Of a DNA stretch of 64,000 nucleotides, positions 35,735 through 46,982 are shown one piece after another; position 1 is the first letter of the stretch, and the number at the start of each line of letters is the position of its first letter. The stretch is from positions 1,302,001 through 1,366,000 of the forward strand of contig JAVHNS010000004.1 in assembly GCA_036872755.1 (NCBI GenBank). The letters are read 5' to 3'. Below the pieces are notes generated by a model. That model did not search any database. It saw only the letters and a program-made list of their open reading frames with translations, and was not told where the DNA came from. This DNA comes from Orbilia blumenaviensis (taxonomy: Eukaryota; Ascomycota; Orbiliomycetes; Orbiliales; Orbiliaceae). The position numbers were made by a program, and so were the translations under genes.

Positions 35735-38700
35735 AGTACAGATTGAAACCCAGGTCTAGATTCTTATCCCTCTACTAGACGCCTCGCCAGGCCTGAATGC
35801 AACTGCGTGTTGTTGCTGTTGTGTTATAAATATCGATGGCCTTATCGATGTGTCGAACTCGAGTGCCAGTCGAGGACCATTCGTTGACACTTTATGGATG
35901 TTGTATACAGGGGAATTGACGATATCATAGAAGAAAAAAAACAACCTTAAACCTGGCAAACCACCAAAAAACAAAGCCCGGTATCCATTGAAGAAGAAAA
36001 GATGTCAAGGGTCCTTAAGGGATGGAAGGGGATTTTCTTCCTTTAACTCGCGCTCTCCTAGTGGATGGCTATAACTGACTTCGATCGAGTGTGAACCAAG
36101 GGCATCCATGGCCACTATTCGGCATCCCACGCACCGCTGGGACGAAACATCATGCGATAGCTAGTTCCATTAGAGCCCGTTGTTTCGGCAAGAAAATCAT
36201 AGTTGAACTAGACTATGGTTCTTCCTTTTTGATGTCAACTCGGAATACCAGTTAATTGCGTTATCGGTCTTGCCATGGGGGAAACTTAATTATGCATGTA
36301 GTTCTAGCATACTACTATCGGAATGTCGACTGGCGCAGTCTTAATAGTTCATTTATCTTTCAAGAAGGTAGCAATTTGTTCGATAGCAAAAAAAAAGAGT
36401 CCCCCACGTCTCTATTTCCGAATCGTCCATCACTGCTACTAACGGCATCGTGTCTTCACTTCCATTTTCTTCTTTCTTATTTGGAGGAAGCCGACTAAAA
36501 GATTTCGATACCAGTCTATACCGTGGTTTATAATCAAAAAGATAAAGGATGTAGTAGCACCGGTTATTCGCATTTTAACTGGGGAAAACCTGTCAATATT
36601 AGGCAGCTCGCGCCGATATTTAAGGCTGTGATGTTTTAGCTAGTTGGGAGAGCTCGGTGTAGTGCCGGTGCTATGCGTGCGTCTCCAAACTGTTGTGGTT
36701 TTTTGCTCTCTCTCTTTCTAGAATTCTTCTTAACCCAAACCCCGGATTGCCTTCCACTTCCATGAACTAACCTAATCTCTCGCAACCCGTTACAACCTGG
36801 AAAAGGAAACTCCCAGGTTTTCTTCAAAAAGACACCCTCCAAAAATAGCCTAATGGGAAACTTAAGTTGATTTCAAGTCTACATAATTGATTCAAGGGAG
36901 ACGGCATGTGTTTTGAAGCATTTTGAGGGATGCGGAAACATTTGATAGAGATCGAAAAAGGGATATCGGATTTGAATATGAGTGCGTTGTAATATAAACA
37001 TTTAAGTGGGATAAAGAAAGTTTATGCGAGGGCTGCAGTCAAAATACCTTCTGATGCAACATGATCTACTTTCATCACCAGTGTTTCTAAATTAGACTAT
37101 AGTGATTCTGACTTCTTAAAATTGTAAAGAAATTGCTTGTCTTTCGCATGGTTGATAGGTGATTTGTGGATAATATAATACCAGACGAATCGACTAACCC
37201 TTGTATCAATATCCCATCACTCCCAAGTTTCGCAGTATATAATACAAGTATTTTGTAACAGGAGAAACTCGTTTAACCCTTGGAAAACATTGTTATAGCC
37301 TTGGAAAACAAATCTTCGCAGCTTCCAATAAAAGCTTGAGCAACCTCCATATACAGGATTTCCCATGTCGGACTCTATGCCTTGCTGTATATAGCGCGTA
37401 CTCTAGGTTTTTTCTTTTCTTTTTAGATCGGTTCTTTCGCCACAATCATAGGCATGGTTTTCAAGCGACGCTGCATTGCAGCGGCATCAACGGCATGGGA
37501 AGCGCAATTTCGGTCCCAATAAGGGGACAAAAAATGGAGCATGGGTTGGATGACGCAGGAACATGCGGGGTGGCGGCACGCTTAAGCAATTTAAATTAAT
37601 GGGTCTAGAGCTTGGGTTGGAAGTTGGAGAATATGGATATACGATACCGACCGGGGGGGTTGGGGGGTCGGCTTGGTAGACGGGTTGGCAAGCGAGTTTC
37701 GAGGCTGTACATACATGTGATGTGTACATATGTACTTGTACCTGTACTTATATGGATTGTACCCGAACTATACTACGAGGCGAACCCGAACTATGAGAAA
37801 GCACTCCCAGGAGGGGCTTGACAGTGAGCTAGGATTGCTGGGATTTGGAACGAGAGTTTGGCCGAGGCTACAGCACCAACGTTGTGGTTTCGTTGGGCGG
37901 TGCAATGCTGCAGTGTGATACTCCCTTTGGGCATGAGGTTCTCGAGATCTCTAGAACAGTATGCAGACTGGGATTCGGGAAGGCCCAGGGCGACAAGCCA
38001 CTGTTGGCTTGGCCGCATATGGGATCCCGTTATCTTTTACATTTCGTAAGTAGAAAACGGGTCCAAAAAGTATATTATACTTCGGGCAATGCAATGGAAC
38101 TTTAAAGTGTCGTGTCGTGTCGTGTCGCTACGGTGCCACCGTAGTGCCGCTGCAATGTCACTGCAGTGTCGCCGCAGCGTTATTCCCAATTGTACTGATT
38201 ATATGAACTGCAGATATCGTGCATGGAGCTCTGCTAACTGCGTGGTGCTGTGGGTGATGAAATTAAGGAGCTCCGGAGCTTGATTACCCTGATCAAGCCA
38301 GGAGTATATATCATGAAAGCATAGCCAGCAAATATATATTATATATATTGGAACTTACCGGCTAGCTTGAGCCCCGGCCCCGGCCAATCTAAGAACGTGC
38401 TCGAACCGAGTACGCAGGTGATGGCTGTGTAGCTGCGTATATGCATGTTCGCCCGTGTATTCCACTATATGTATGCAGGGTCCGGGTCCGGGTATGAGAG
38501 GACGTTGCATGAAGATAGTATGATTTTGGCTATCTTGGAAGTTAACCTGTTCGCCCGTTGCATTGCATTGAGGCTATGGGCTCGAGTTTGCGAGCTTGTT
38601 GCATCCAGCATGCGGCACAGCGGTAGTTGGCCCAAACTAAGCAACGATCGGCCCAGAATTACCAATCCGGGTTCCTGGTGGCACAAAAAGCTGCAACACA

Positions 38701-38968
38701 ACTCTAAGCAAAAATGCAACAGAGCCATTCTTTTCAAATATGCATGGTGATGGGTTGAACATGCGGGGTTTAGCTGTTATGAAAACAAGTTCTACGTTTG
38801 GGACATTAAATATACGAGTCATCATGCTGAGGTAGTCGGAACAGGAGACGTATCCCCTATTAGATTGGTCTAAAATTATAGTAGTACATGGTATATATTC
38901 TACGCCTTACAAAAACAAAGAGAACACTTCAACATCGCAGCTTCACCTTCCCAACCTAAGCCTACTAC
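35735..38968. other. 3.2 kb spacer, no supported gene
   Basis: This holds the receptor promoter side and the 3' flank of the WSC gene. A short GTGTC pentamer array with a 17-nt palindrome lies at 38107-38176. No coding sequence is supported. Confidence 0.5.
38107..38176 (+). repeat. GTGTC pentamer array grading into hairpin-forming repeats
   Basis: Four GTGTC units are followed by degenerate GTGCC/GTGTC units. They contain an inverted repeat CTACGGTG-C-CACCGTAG (38128..38144) and a weaker CTGCA...TGCAG pair. Confidence 0.7.
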
Positions 38969-41448
38969 TTAGTAGTATGTTGGGCCCGGTGGAGGAGCTG
39001 TGGTTGTAGTTGGGGTATTGTGCTCATCTTCCTTGCACTTGTGCTCGTAGACGTAGATGACCTCCTCACCACCGCAGTATGAGGTGGAGTCGCCAGTGCA
39101 GACCTTGCCCTTGCAGACCTCAGGGGCAGTCAAGGAGCCACCGGACTGTGCGAGGTTGTTGTCACACCAACATTGACTAGAATTATATATGTTAGCATTG
39201 GATTATTTAATCGCGGGTAAATATATATATAGAGACTTACACTCCATTTTCAACACCGGCGAAGTTGTATCCCTTCTCGTGGCAGCGGGCGAAGCACTTC
39301 TCAACGGTCATATCGGCTTCGGCGTTGTACTGGTGAGCTGGCAAGACGTTTCCGTATCCGGGTTCCTGGTAGCAACCAACAACTACCCACTCGTCGTTAC
39401 CAGGGTGGAGGGTTGGCTCCGGGCCGGCAGTGGTAGTGGTGGCTGGTGGGCAGGCTTCGTTTCCATAGTCACCGCAGGTGTTTGTTGGTTCGGGGCTGTC
39501 AGTGGTGGTGGTAGCTGGGCACTCCTCATTTTGATATTCACCGCAAGTATTGGTTGGGGATGGACCATCAGTGGTAGTGGTGGTAGCTGGGCATTCCTCA
39601 TTTTGGTATTCACCGCAGGTGTTAGTTGGCTGTGGAGGGCAAGCCTCATTTTGGTACTCTCCGCAGGTATTAGTTGGCACTGGACCGTCGGTAGTGGTGG
39701 TTGTCTCTGGTGGGCAGGCCTCGTTCCCGTTCTCACCGCAGGTGTTTGTGGGCTCTGGTCCATCAGTGGTGGTAGGTTCTGGTGGGCAGGCTTCGTTTTG
39801 GTATTCGCCACAGGTGTTAGTTGGCTGTGGGGGGCAAGCCTCATTTTGGTACTCTCCGCAGGTGTTGGTTGGGGATGGACCGTCAGTGGTGGTAGTATCT
39901 GTCGGGCAAGCCTCGTTCTGGTATTCACCGCAAGTATTGGTTGGCTCCGGTGGGCAAGCCTCATTTCCATTTTCGCCACAAGTATTGGTTGGCTCCGGAC
40001 CCTCAGTGGTGGTGGTCTCTGGTGGGCAGGCCTCATTTTGATACTCCCCGCAAGTGTTTGTGGGTTCCGGGCTCTCCGTAGTAGTCTCTGATGGGCAGGC
40101 CTCGTTTTGGTATTCGCCACAGGTGTTGGTTGGCTGTGGGGGGCAAGCCTCATTTTGGTACTCTCCGCAGGTATTAGTTGGCTCTGGACCGTCGGTAGTG
40201 GTGGTTTCTGGTGGGCAGGCCTCGTTTCCATTTTCGCCACAGGTGTTTGTGGGTTCAGGACCTTCAGTGGTGGTGGTCTCAGCTGGGCACTCCTCATTCT
40301 GATATTCACCGCAAGTATTGGTTGGCTCTGGAGGCTGGGTAGTGGTTGGCTCTGGCTCACATGGTGGGAGGCCGTCGACTCCACAGGATGGGCCGGTGGT
40401 AGTTGGTTCAGGTTCACATGGTGGGAGACCATCAACTCCGCAAGATGGGCTAGTGGTGGTTGGCTCAGGCTCGCATGGTGGGAGACCATCGACACCGCAA
40501 GATGGAGCAGTGGTGGTTGGCTCAGGCTCGCAGGCTGGCAAATCGCTAACACCACATGTAGCAGTTGGTTCTACGGATGGCTCGGTGGTTGTTCCACATG
40601 CGCTAGGCTCAAGGGTAACATAGACAGTGCTGGCCTCCTCGGTGACGGTAGCTCCCGTGCCGGGCTCCGTAACGGTGATGACCTCACCACCCTCAGTGAC
40701 AGTGACAGCCTCTCCTCCAATGGTTACAGTTTCAGTAGAAACCTGACCATTTTCGGTAACGGTGACAACCTCTCCTCCAACGGTTACAGTCTCAGTAGAA
40801 ACCTGGCCATTTTCGGTGACAGTAACAACCTCTCCGCCAAGAGTAACAGTCTCAGTGACGGTGGATGGGTTACCACCGTAGATAGTGACTGTGCTTGTGA
40901 CAGCAGGCTTGGTAACAGTAACAGACTTGGTCGAGACCTTGGTCTGATCCTTGGTAACAACGATCGTCTTGGTGGGTCCGACAGTCCTGGTAGTGGTGTG
41001 GTTGATGGTCTTTGTCTTGGTCGTGCAAGTTGTGGAAACAGAGACGGACTTCACGGTCTTGGTGAGATACCTGGTGAGAGTCTTTCCATACTTGGTGGTT
41101 GTGCGAGAGAGAGTCTTTGTGCAGTGGGACTGTGTCCTGACCAATGTCTTGGTTGCCCATTTGGTTGATGTCCTGGTCTTATACTTGATCACTGTGTGAA
41201 CCTCTGGTTGCGCATCTGCGTGGATTTGGTATATTAGTATGCGTGTAAAATTATAATCTAGAGGATAGGCTGTTTTGATGCCCTTTGAGGCTTTGAGGCT
41301 GGTACAATATACCATGCAGATCTATATCGGAGTGGATTATAATATACTTACAGTAGTTGCGCTCATGAAGCTCCTCCTCAACTGGAATAGCAAAAACAAT
41401 AGCAAAGAGTGCCGTTAAGGCGAAAAGAACGACTTGAAAGCCGCGCAT
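38969..41448 (-). CDS. Secreted WSC-domain protein with cysteine-paired tandem repeats
   Basis: Three exons, 41352..41448, 39241..41215 and 38969..39176, give 759 residues. A signal peptide (about 1-20) is followed by a Thr/Lys-rich region with many TKT/TVT units, three VTVTENGQVSTETVT-type repeats, four units of the CGVDGLPPCEPEPTTT type and 14 units of the PTNTCGEYQNEACPP type, each with two Cys. The C terminus is a WSC domain starting VVVGCYQEPGYGNVLPA, with KCFARCHEKGYNFAGVENG, then across an intron QCWCDNN, and a final Cys-rich end. WSC domains bind polysaccharide in wall sensors and secreted fungal proteins. No transmembrane segment or GPI signal follows the domain, so the product is probably secreted or wall-associated. 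Repeat units are nearly identical at the DNA level. Confidence 0.92.
39430..40335 (-). repeat. 14 coding tandem repeats (Cys-x7-Cys) of the WSC gene
   Basis: Fourteen units of 18-26 codons share the core PTNTCG-E-(YQ/NG)-NE-(A/E)-CP, with linkers alternating between TTTT(D/E)GPEP and a short PPQ. Higher-order repetition of a two- or three-unit block (long linker, short PPQ linker) suggests unequal crossing-over. Copy number is likely to vary between strains. Confidence 0.9.
40336..40570 (-). repeat. Four coding repeats of the CGVDGLPPC type
   Basis: Four copies of a roughly 18-codon unit, the first diverged (CGVSDLPACEPEPTTT), lie upstream of and in the same frame as the 14-unit array. Confidence 0.85.
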
Positions 41449-43966
41449 AATGTAATATTAGGTATTAATGAATGACTGAAATAAATAAAAACGAATGATA
41501 GGAAGTATATTCTAAAAGAATGACTACGGCTAAAAACGCCGCTGTGGATGACCTCTGAGAGCCTTAGGCTTCAAGGAAATGTGGAGGTGGACGTCGACGA
41601 CCTTTTAAGCTCGCGCAGTCGGAGCCACCCGGAAACCGGCTTGATCATGTTAACATGCATCTTGCATGTTACAGGACGTTGACAATGGTTCTCCTGACCG
41701 GCTTGAGCGCTCACCGCCCACAACTCATCAGGTGTGTGCTCTTCGACTAACCATTCAAAGCCTTATGAGAACGTACTATTTTCAGCCATTGCAAGGATCC
41801 TTGCGATGAATTTTACGACTTCAAGGGAGAGCGGGGAACAGGCTAGAAGTTACGCGGCATGGACAATTTTCGAGAACCAGGGCCAAAAGATGCATGTCAT
41901 CCTGTGCAAGCAGTCAGAAGTACGGACGACTTGAAATGCGCACACGTTAACTTCATGCTGAGCTGTTCCACAGCTTCGATTCAGCTTAAGACTCGAGTGA
42001 TTAGTGAATGCCGCATCATCGAGATTGGGAGAATCGATACATCTTACAACTTAACTGGAGACGCCTGGCCGACTCAAGTTCATGCAGACAGACGCTGGAT
42101 TCATGAACAATCGGTTATCCGTCCTGGGCACCCGCAAGCCTCGTTTTCCAAAAGAAGCTTCGGGTTGCCAATCGATCAGGGTAATTTCTCAAGCTGGATA
42201 TGCCCTTGTTTGCTTCATTGGTCAGCCATGGGAAAGCTCGTCTAAAGACCCCACTGGAAAAGGGGTAATTTGAGGGTTGCGGGGCCCCGTCGAGACATTG
42301 CCCCTGCAGGGAAATTAGATCCCGGTTCTCGGCAACCTAAAGCCAAGCGCCTGTGCTCAACAACGCTCTACCACAAAACCCCGGATTGACTGGCAAGGCT
42401 CAATACCGAATGGTACCAAAGACGACGCCGGAGGAATGAGGGAGGGTAGCCTCGGATGTGCTTTCTTTGTTTTCCCAGAGTTTTTGAGCCTCGAGCGCCT
42501 CCAAATGTCATCCATTGAGGCTAGAAAGAAAACTTGAGGACAGTTTCAAGAGAAGCCACCACGCGGCCGAAGACAGGCAAAACATCATGTTGAAGTCTGA
42601 TCTCAGGCACAATGAGCAAAGAAGCTCTATTTTTGCACCCTACTCGCACGAAAAGACAGGTTCGAGACGAGAGGGCAAATATCACGGTCTTGTTTCAAGT
42701 GCCCAGGCGTGCCGCACTACTAACCCTCATATCAAATTGAAGCCAAGGTACTTCATAGAGCTCACAAGACATATTTCTATTGGTGCTGTGTCTGTCTCTC
42801 AAGCGCATACCCAAGAGCTCAACCTCTCCCGATTGACCGATTTGAGGGGTTTGTCCACAAGCCGCATCCCGGGAAATGTGATGTTGGAGATGAATAGATT
42901 TATATATCATAGGAAATTTCCAAGCCCGGCATCTCAACTTTCCATCAAAAGACGGAAATGATGAGTGCAGAGCTGTGCAGATGTCAAACCTGTCCAATTG
43001 ATGGGATGACAGGAGACTAGCAGCGTGGCTTGGCAAAGCTCCGGACATCTGCGGCAATACCCATTCACATAATTATTTTGTGTTTGTGTCCGTAAAATAT
43101 GAACTCCATAATCTCCTTGAGATATCGATTGACCCATGTCATGCCCAAGCATACGTTGGCGAGTTTTTGTTCCTTTGTTACGAAGTATCCAGATATATCC
43201 TTGCAATCACATACATAGCCTCCTCCCGGCCCGAACCCCTATCCCCAATTCTAAAATTTCTAGTGGGTATTGAAGTAACGTTATAGTTCCGAAGCTATGC
43301 CAAACAAATACAACTACTATGGCTGGTCAAAAAAAAAACTCAATCAACAGAAATATATGTCTCGATATCTTAGTTCAGGGGCGACACGGCCGATTACCTT
43401 GACAAAGGCAGAACCAATAGCTCAAGATAGTTACCAGCCGGCTGAGATTCTCGTAGTCTTCTACGAATACAAGTAATATATTATGGTATACATGACATAA
43501 TACGATTACACCGGTAAGCTAAGAATTAGGTGTAAGCTTATAAAACCATGGCAGATGGACTCTTCCGAATGATTACACTTTATACCCAGGGTTGGGATCG
43601 AACAGCCAACAACGGGAGATATTTGGAGCAACTCCCCCATCTCGAGGGCCAAAGGAAGCTTTTAAGCGGTCAGTTAGGGGTAAAGTTTTCTCAATTCTTG
43701 AGCCGGAAGCAACTATATGCAAGCGAGATATTCGGGCCGCACCAAGGCCTATGCGTTAGCTACCAGAACCTATATTTTAGATACAGCAATTTCATCCACA
43801 TATGGCTCCCCAAATACTCAAAATATCTGTTTATGCAGAAGATCAAGGCACGAGACAAATCAATCCCCATAACGGCTAAAAGTTTATACTGCGTATACCT
43901 ATCCAACTACGGCACTAGTACCAATGTGTAAAAAGTAACCCTTCCAGCCAAACAGCAATCCTATAT
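41449..43966. other. 2.5 kb spacer, no supported gene
   Basis: This is the WSC promoter side followed by sequence with short, unconvincing frames. A tRNA-Trp-like element is possible near 43.6 kb, and a weaker tRNA-like arm near 42.3 kb. Confidence 0.5.
43594..43665 (-). pseudogene. Possible tRNA-Trp-like relic
   Basis: On the minus strand a B-box GTTCGATCCC (43594..43603) lies downstream of an 8-bp stem, with one mismatch, closing a 7-nt loop CTCCAAA (43622..43628), which is the usual tRNA-Trp anticodon loop. No normal D arm or acceptor pairing could be completed. Confidence 0.2.
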
Positions 43967-44643
43967 TTACGTTCTCGCAATGAGCTGGACTTTCGCACAA
44001 GTAGGAATGGGCTTCAAATTGGACCCAATTTGAGACCAAAAGAGCTGCGGGACTTGATGCCACCAATCACAAACTATATTCACGGCACCGTCAGTAGCTG
44101 TGTTGTCACGTCCATGTATTTAAACGGATCAAACTTACTTAACCAGCCGGTCCATTCCTCGAACTTATCCACAATCTGGTTTCCGTTCTTAAACACATAT
44201 CCTTTGCCGTAGTAGTCAGAGCCATACCCAGGTGAGACCTCGAGGGGGCCCCAGGCGGCGTAAGTTTGATACTGAAGATTCAAAGCATACGGGATCTGTG
44301 AGACTCCGGTATACACCCATTGGAATTGAGTATTGTTCAAAAAGGCAGAGAATGCAGCAGTTTGGTTGTTGTGAAAGTAGACATCTGCTGTGCCTGCTCC
44401 GGTATGGTATAGGGAGGCTAGCAACGTGCGTTAATAACCCTGTTTCTGAGAGCGATATAGGAGTGTATGCGTGCAAATATGTATATCGGCTCGCTAGGGA
44501 CAATGCGTACCCCAAAGCCCGTCAAACTTTCGGTTTCCTTCAATTACCTTTGCTTGCACCTTGAATTTCTGTAAATTTCGCACAGCTTCTACTGATGTAG
44601 CGAGAGCAACTAAGACTGCTGTTACGAAGACTGTGAAACGCAT
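43967..44643 (-). CDS. Small secreted protein (DUF7907-like)
   Basis: Three exons, 44511..44643, 44139..44417 and 43967..44097, give 180 residues; the second intron is only 41 nt. An N-terminal signal peptide ends about residue 20 (VALATSVEA). The mature protein has a strand-rich pattern with landmarks GLWASLYHTGAGTADVYF, a WVYTG...YAAWGPLEVSPGYG region and a C-terminal CDWWHQVPQLFW before a final Cys, so two cysteines may form one disulfide. The HTGAG and CDWWH blocks recur in a family of small secreted fungal proteins of unknown function (I recall it as DUF7907, which should be checked). Splicing out the 41-nt intron is what restores the conserved C-terminal block, supporting this model. 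An effector or surface role is conceivable but unproven. Confidence 0.78.
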
Positions 44644-45813
44644 TTTTAGAAGATCACAAGGCAACCTAAGTTCCAATATGCGCGTTGCGTGGTATTTCCA
44701 CTCGAATGTTCTAAGCCGGAAACCTGGATGAGCACTAATTTTCAATCCAGAAGACAGGTTATTCAAATAAAAGTAGAAGACGATAAATATATTTAGTTGT
44801 ACTGAAAACCTCAAATATAGTACCTAGATATATGTCGAGGGAAATATCGGCCGTCTTATATAATCTATGGATCCATAAACCCTGCAGGCCTGCTGATGCG
44901 ACCAAAAATACTTTTCCGGAAGAAATGTTAACTGCGAATTCCTCACGATAGACGGAGACCATTTCTACCGGTTTATAGCATCATATGACGGGCTATAGAG
45001 GCCAAGGATAGAGGTATTTATGTCTCGTCTATGGTCGAATTTTTCTGGAATACGGTCGATCAACCAAGAGCCCTGACCTTGGGTGACATTGGCCGCTAGT
45101 AGTACTAGATGCAAGGAAGGCCTTCGTACGAAATTGGCAGTTCGAATGAAGGTCTGTTTGGTGGACTGTTCGGGCATCGGTGGCAAGAGTACCTGCTGAC
45201 CTACAGCAGGCATTCGATGATATTGCGATTTTTCAAGGTCCATACTATACTATATACTACTGCCAACAACTTGCTTCATGATGCCAAACGGGTACCCACA
45301 TGCAGCCATGGAATAAAAATATAAATAAAAACATTAAACCGTAGGTAGACAAGTTCAAAATCTGCTCTATATGTAGATTTCATCCAGTATTGATATTCCC
45401 TTCCGAAATTAAACCACAAGGCTAACTTGGGATTCTCGAGATTTCATGAGGTCGGAACCACAACTCCACTCGGGTAGAGGCTGGTTGCGTTCGCTCCGTT
45501 ACCCGCCTATGCATGTTTCAATTACTTAAGCTTTCTTGACTGCCATCTTGAATTCACACCCTCGCGCGAGAATTGATCAGTAATCAATCCAGAACTGGAC
45601 TGCAATGCAAAAGGACGTTACATCTAGGTCAACGTGTGTGACGTGATCTGGATGGAAAGTCGCTTTAGCCGGACTAAATTTGGTATCGCTTTTCTCCGCC
45701 TAGCGCCGATGTTTCCGACTTCGACATCAAAAGAACGATGCAGAGTACGCAATTACTGTTATACTCAGTTTTTCAGCCATTTCTAGCTTTATATTTCTAA
45801 TATATGGTAAGCT
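44644..45813. other. Intergenic, no supported gene
   Basis: This is the promoter side of the small secreted protein gene, with a TATATAAG-like site on the minus strand near 44855, and the 3' flank of the Mpv17-like gene. Confidence 0.5.
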
Positions 45814-46486
45814 CTAAGTGACTACCAAAATAAGATACACGCTCCAGAAAAAGTTTGCGATGGTCAAGAATCTCATCCTCGGCATAGCGTCGAAAGTTAC
45901 AAGCGCGACCATGTTAATCAATGGCCAAACCTTCAGGGCATCTTTGTATAGTGGCCAGAATCCTCGCTCGAGGTCTCCGTATACCGCTTCATAGCTCATT
46001 GTTCCGGCTCTAGTCCTTCGCCTGAAAGACATGAAAGCGATAACCGAAGCGTTGACAAGTCCGCTCCAGAGCGTTTGATTGAAAAAAAGCTTTACTAGGA
46101 CAGACTTCCAAGCGATTTTGGCTTTTGGTGTAGCAGCGATATCGCTCTTTTCATCCTTCCCTTGCTTCGGCTTAGGGGCAGGTTTCTTCGGATCAAACAT
46201 GTCATCGAGAAAAACATTCCACGCCATGTGTGCCGGGACCTTGAATAGGTTATATAAGAGGACATCAATGAAGACTGGTATCTCAAATACATCAAGGAAC
46301 GGTTTCTAGGAAAATAAGAGAAAAAATCAACTCTGGACTACTATAATTTGCATATTTTGGTGACTGATCAGTCGACCAGTTGCGACTTACTTCAGTCATG
46401 TATGATTTGAGTGCTTGCGATACCACATAGGAGGCAGCAGTGAGCGCTAAAAGCTCCGCGAGCATAGGGATTGTTGACTTCGGCAT
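45814..46486 (-). CDS. Mpv17/PMP22-family membrane protein
   Basis: Two exons, 46391..46486 and 45814..46305, give 195 residues. The family pattern is clear in the second half: VPAHMAWNVFLDDMF, an insert rich in Lys/Pro (PKKPAPKPKQGKDEKSD), KLFFNQTLWSGLVNASVIAFMSF, then LKVWPLINMVALVTFDAMPRMRFLTIANFFWSVYL, matching the W-P-x-x-N-F/VP-x-x-R/W-x-x-Y signature that ends Mpv17 proteins, here with VTFDAMPRMR for the usual NF-VP-R. Three or four membrane segments are predicted. Members reside in the inner mitochondrial or peroxisomal membrane and may form small channels. The N terminus is short, and an extra upstream exon is possible. Confidence 0.75.
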
Positions 46487-46982
46487 TGGAGGAGTGTTGT
46501 ATATGTCGCACTAGCTAAGAGGCTGTATGCGTATCTCGCGATATATGGGTATATTTTGGTGTTCATTCGGTCGCCAAAGCCTTCGGACCTCGTTTTATAA
46601 TCCTGCTTGATGGCAGTTGCGAAGCTTAACGCCACCTTGCACACTGTTACTAATCCTACCATCTAGCCCCCAAGACCAGTTAGTAATACCAAAAACCGCT
46701 AAGCTACTGTTCCGCATGGAGCCTGTTGGAAATTTAGATGCAACACACAACTAAAATATAACTATCGACTACACGACCACTAGGTTCAAATTGGTTACTA
46801 AGTCTTGATATTTTCAATGGTCGGAGTTTACATTATCATGTTGTATTTATTTCGTACTCAACCCCTAGTCTTGATATGTAACATGTGTACTAACTATGCT
46901 TGAAAGAATGAAGTTTTAAAAGGAATCAGCTAGGCTACGCCGGAGTTAACACTAGGGTTAGAGTTTAATACACTGGAACAAT
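46487..46982. other. Short intergenic region
   Basis: This is the promoter side of the Mpv17-like gene and the 3' flank of the secreted orphan. An in-frame upstream ORF (to 46662) could add residues to the Mpv17-like protein but has no family support. Confidence 0.45.

Noticed and set aside
39189..41168. Long antisense frames (300 and 353 codons) and a 390-codon shifted frame over the WSC gene
   Set aside because: They mirror the tandem repeats, lack leader or domain logic, and the sense frame has a signal peptide, splice sites and a WSC domain.
42290..42395. tRNA-Leu-like arms on the minus strand
   Set aside because: A T-arm-like GGGA/TCCC hairpin with 7-nt loop and a TAG-containing loop can be drawn, but the loop lacks TTCRA and the acceptor stem does not pair.
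42515..42961. 148-codon plus-strand frame
   Set aside because: No hydrophobic core pattern, leader or family motif; it lies in a gene-poor spacer.
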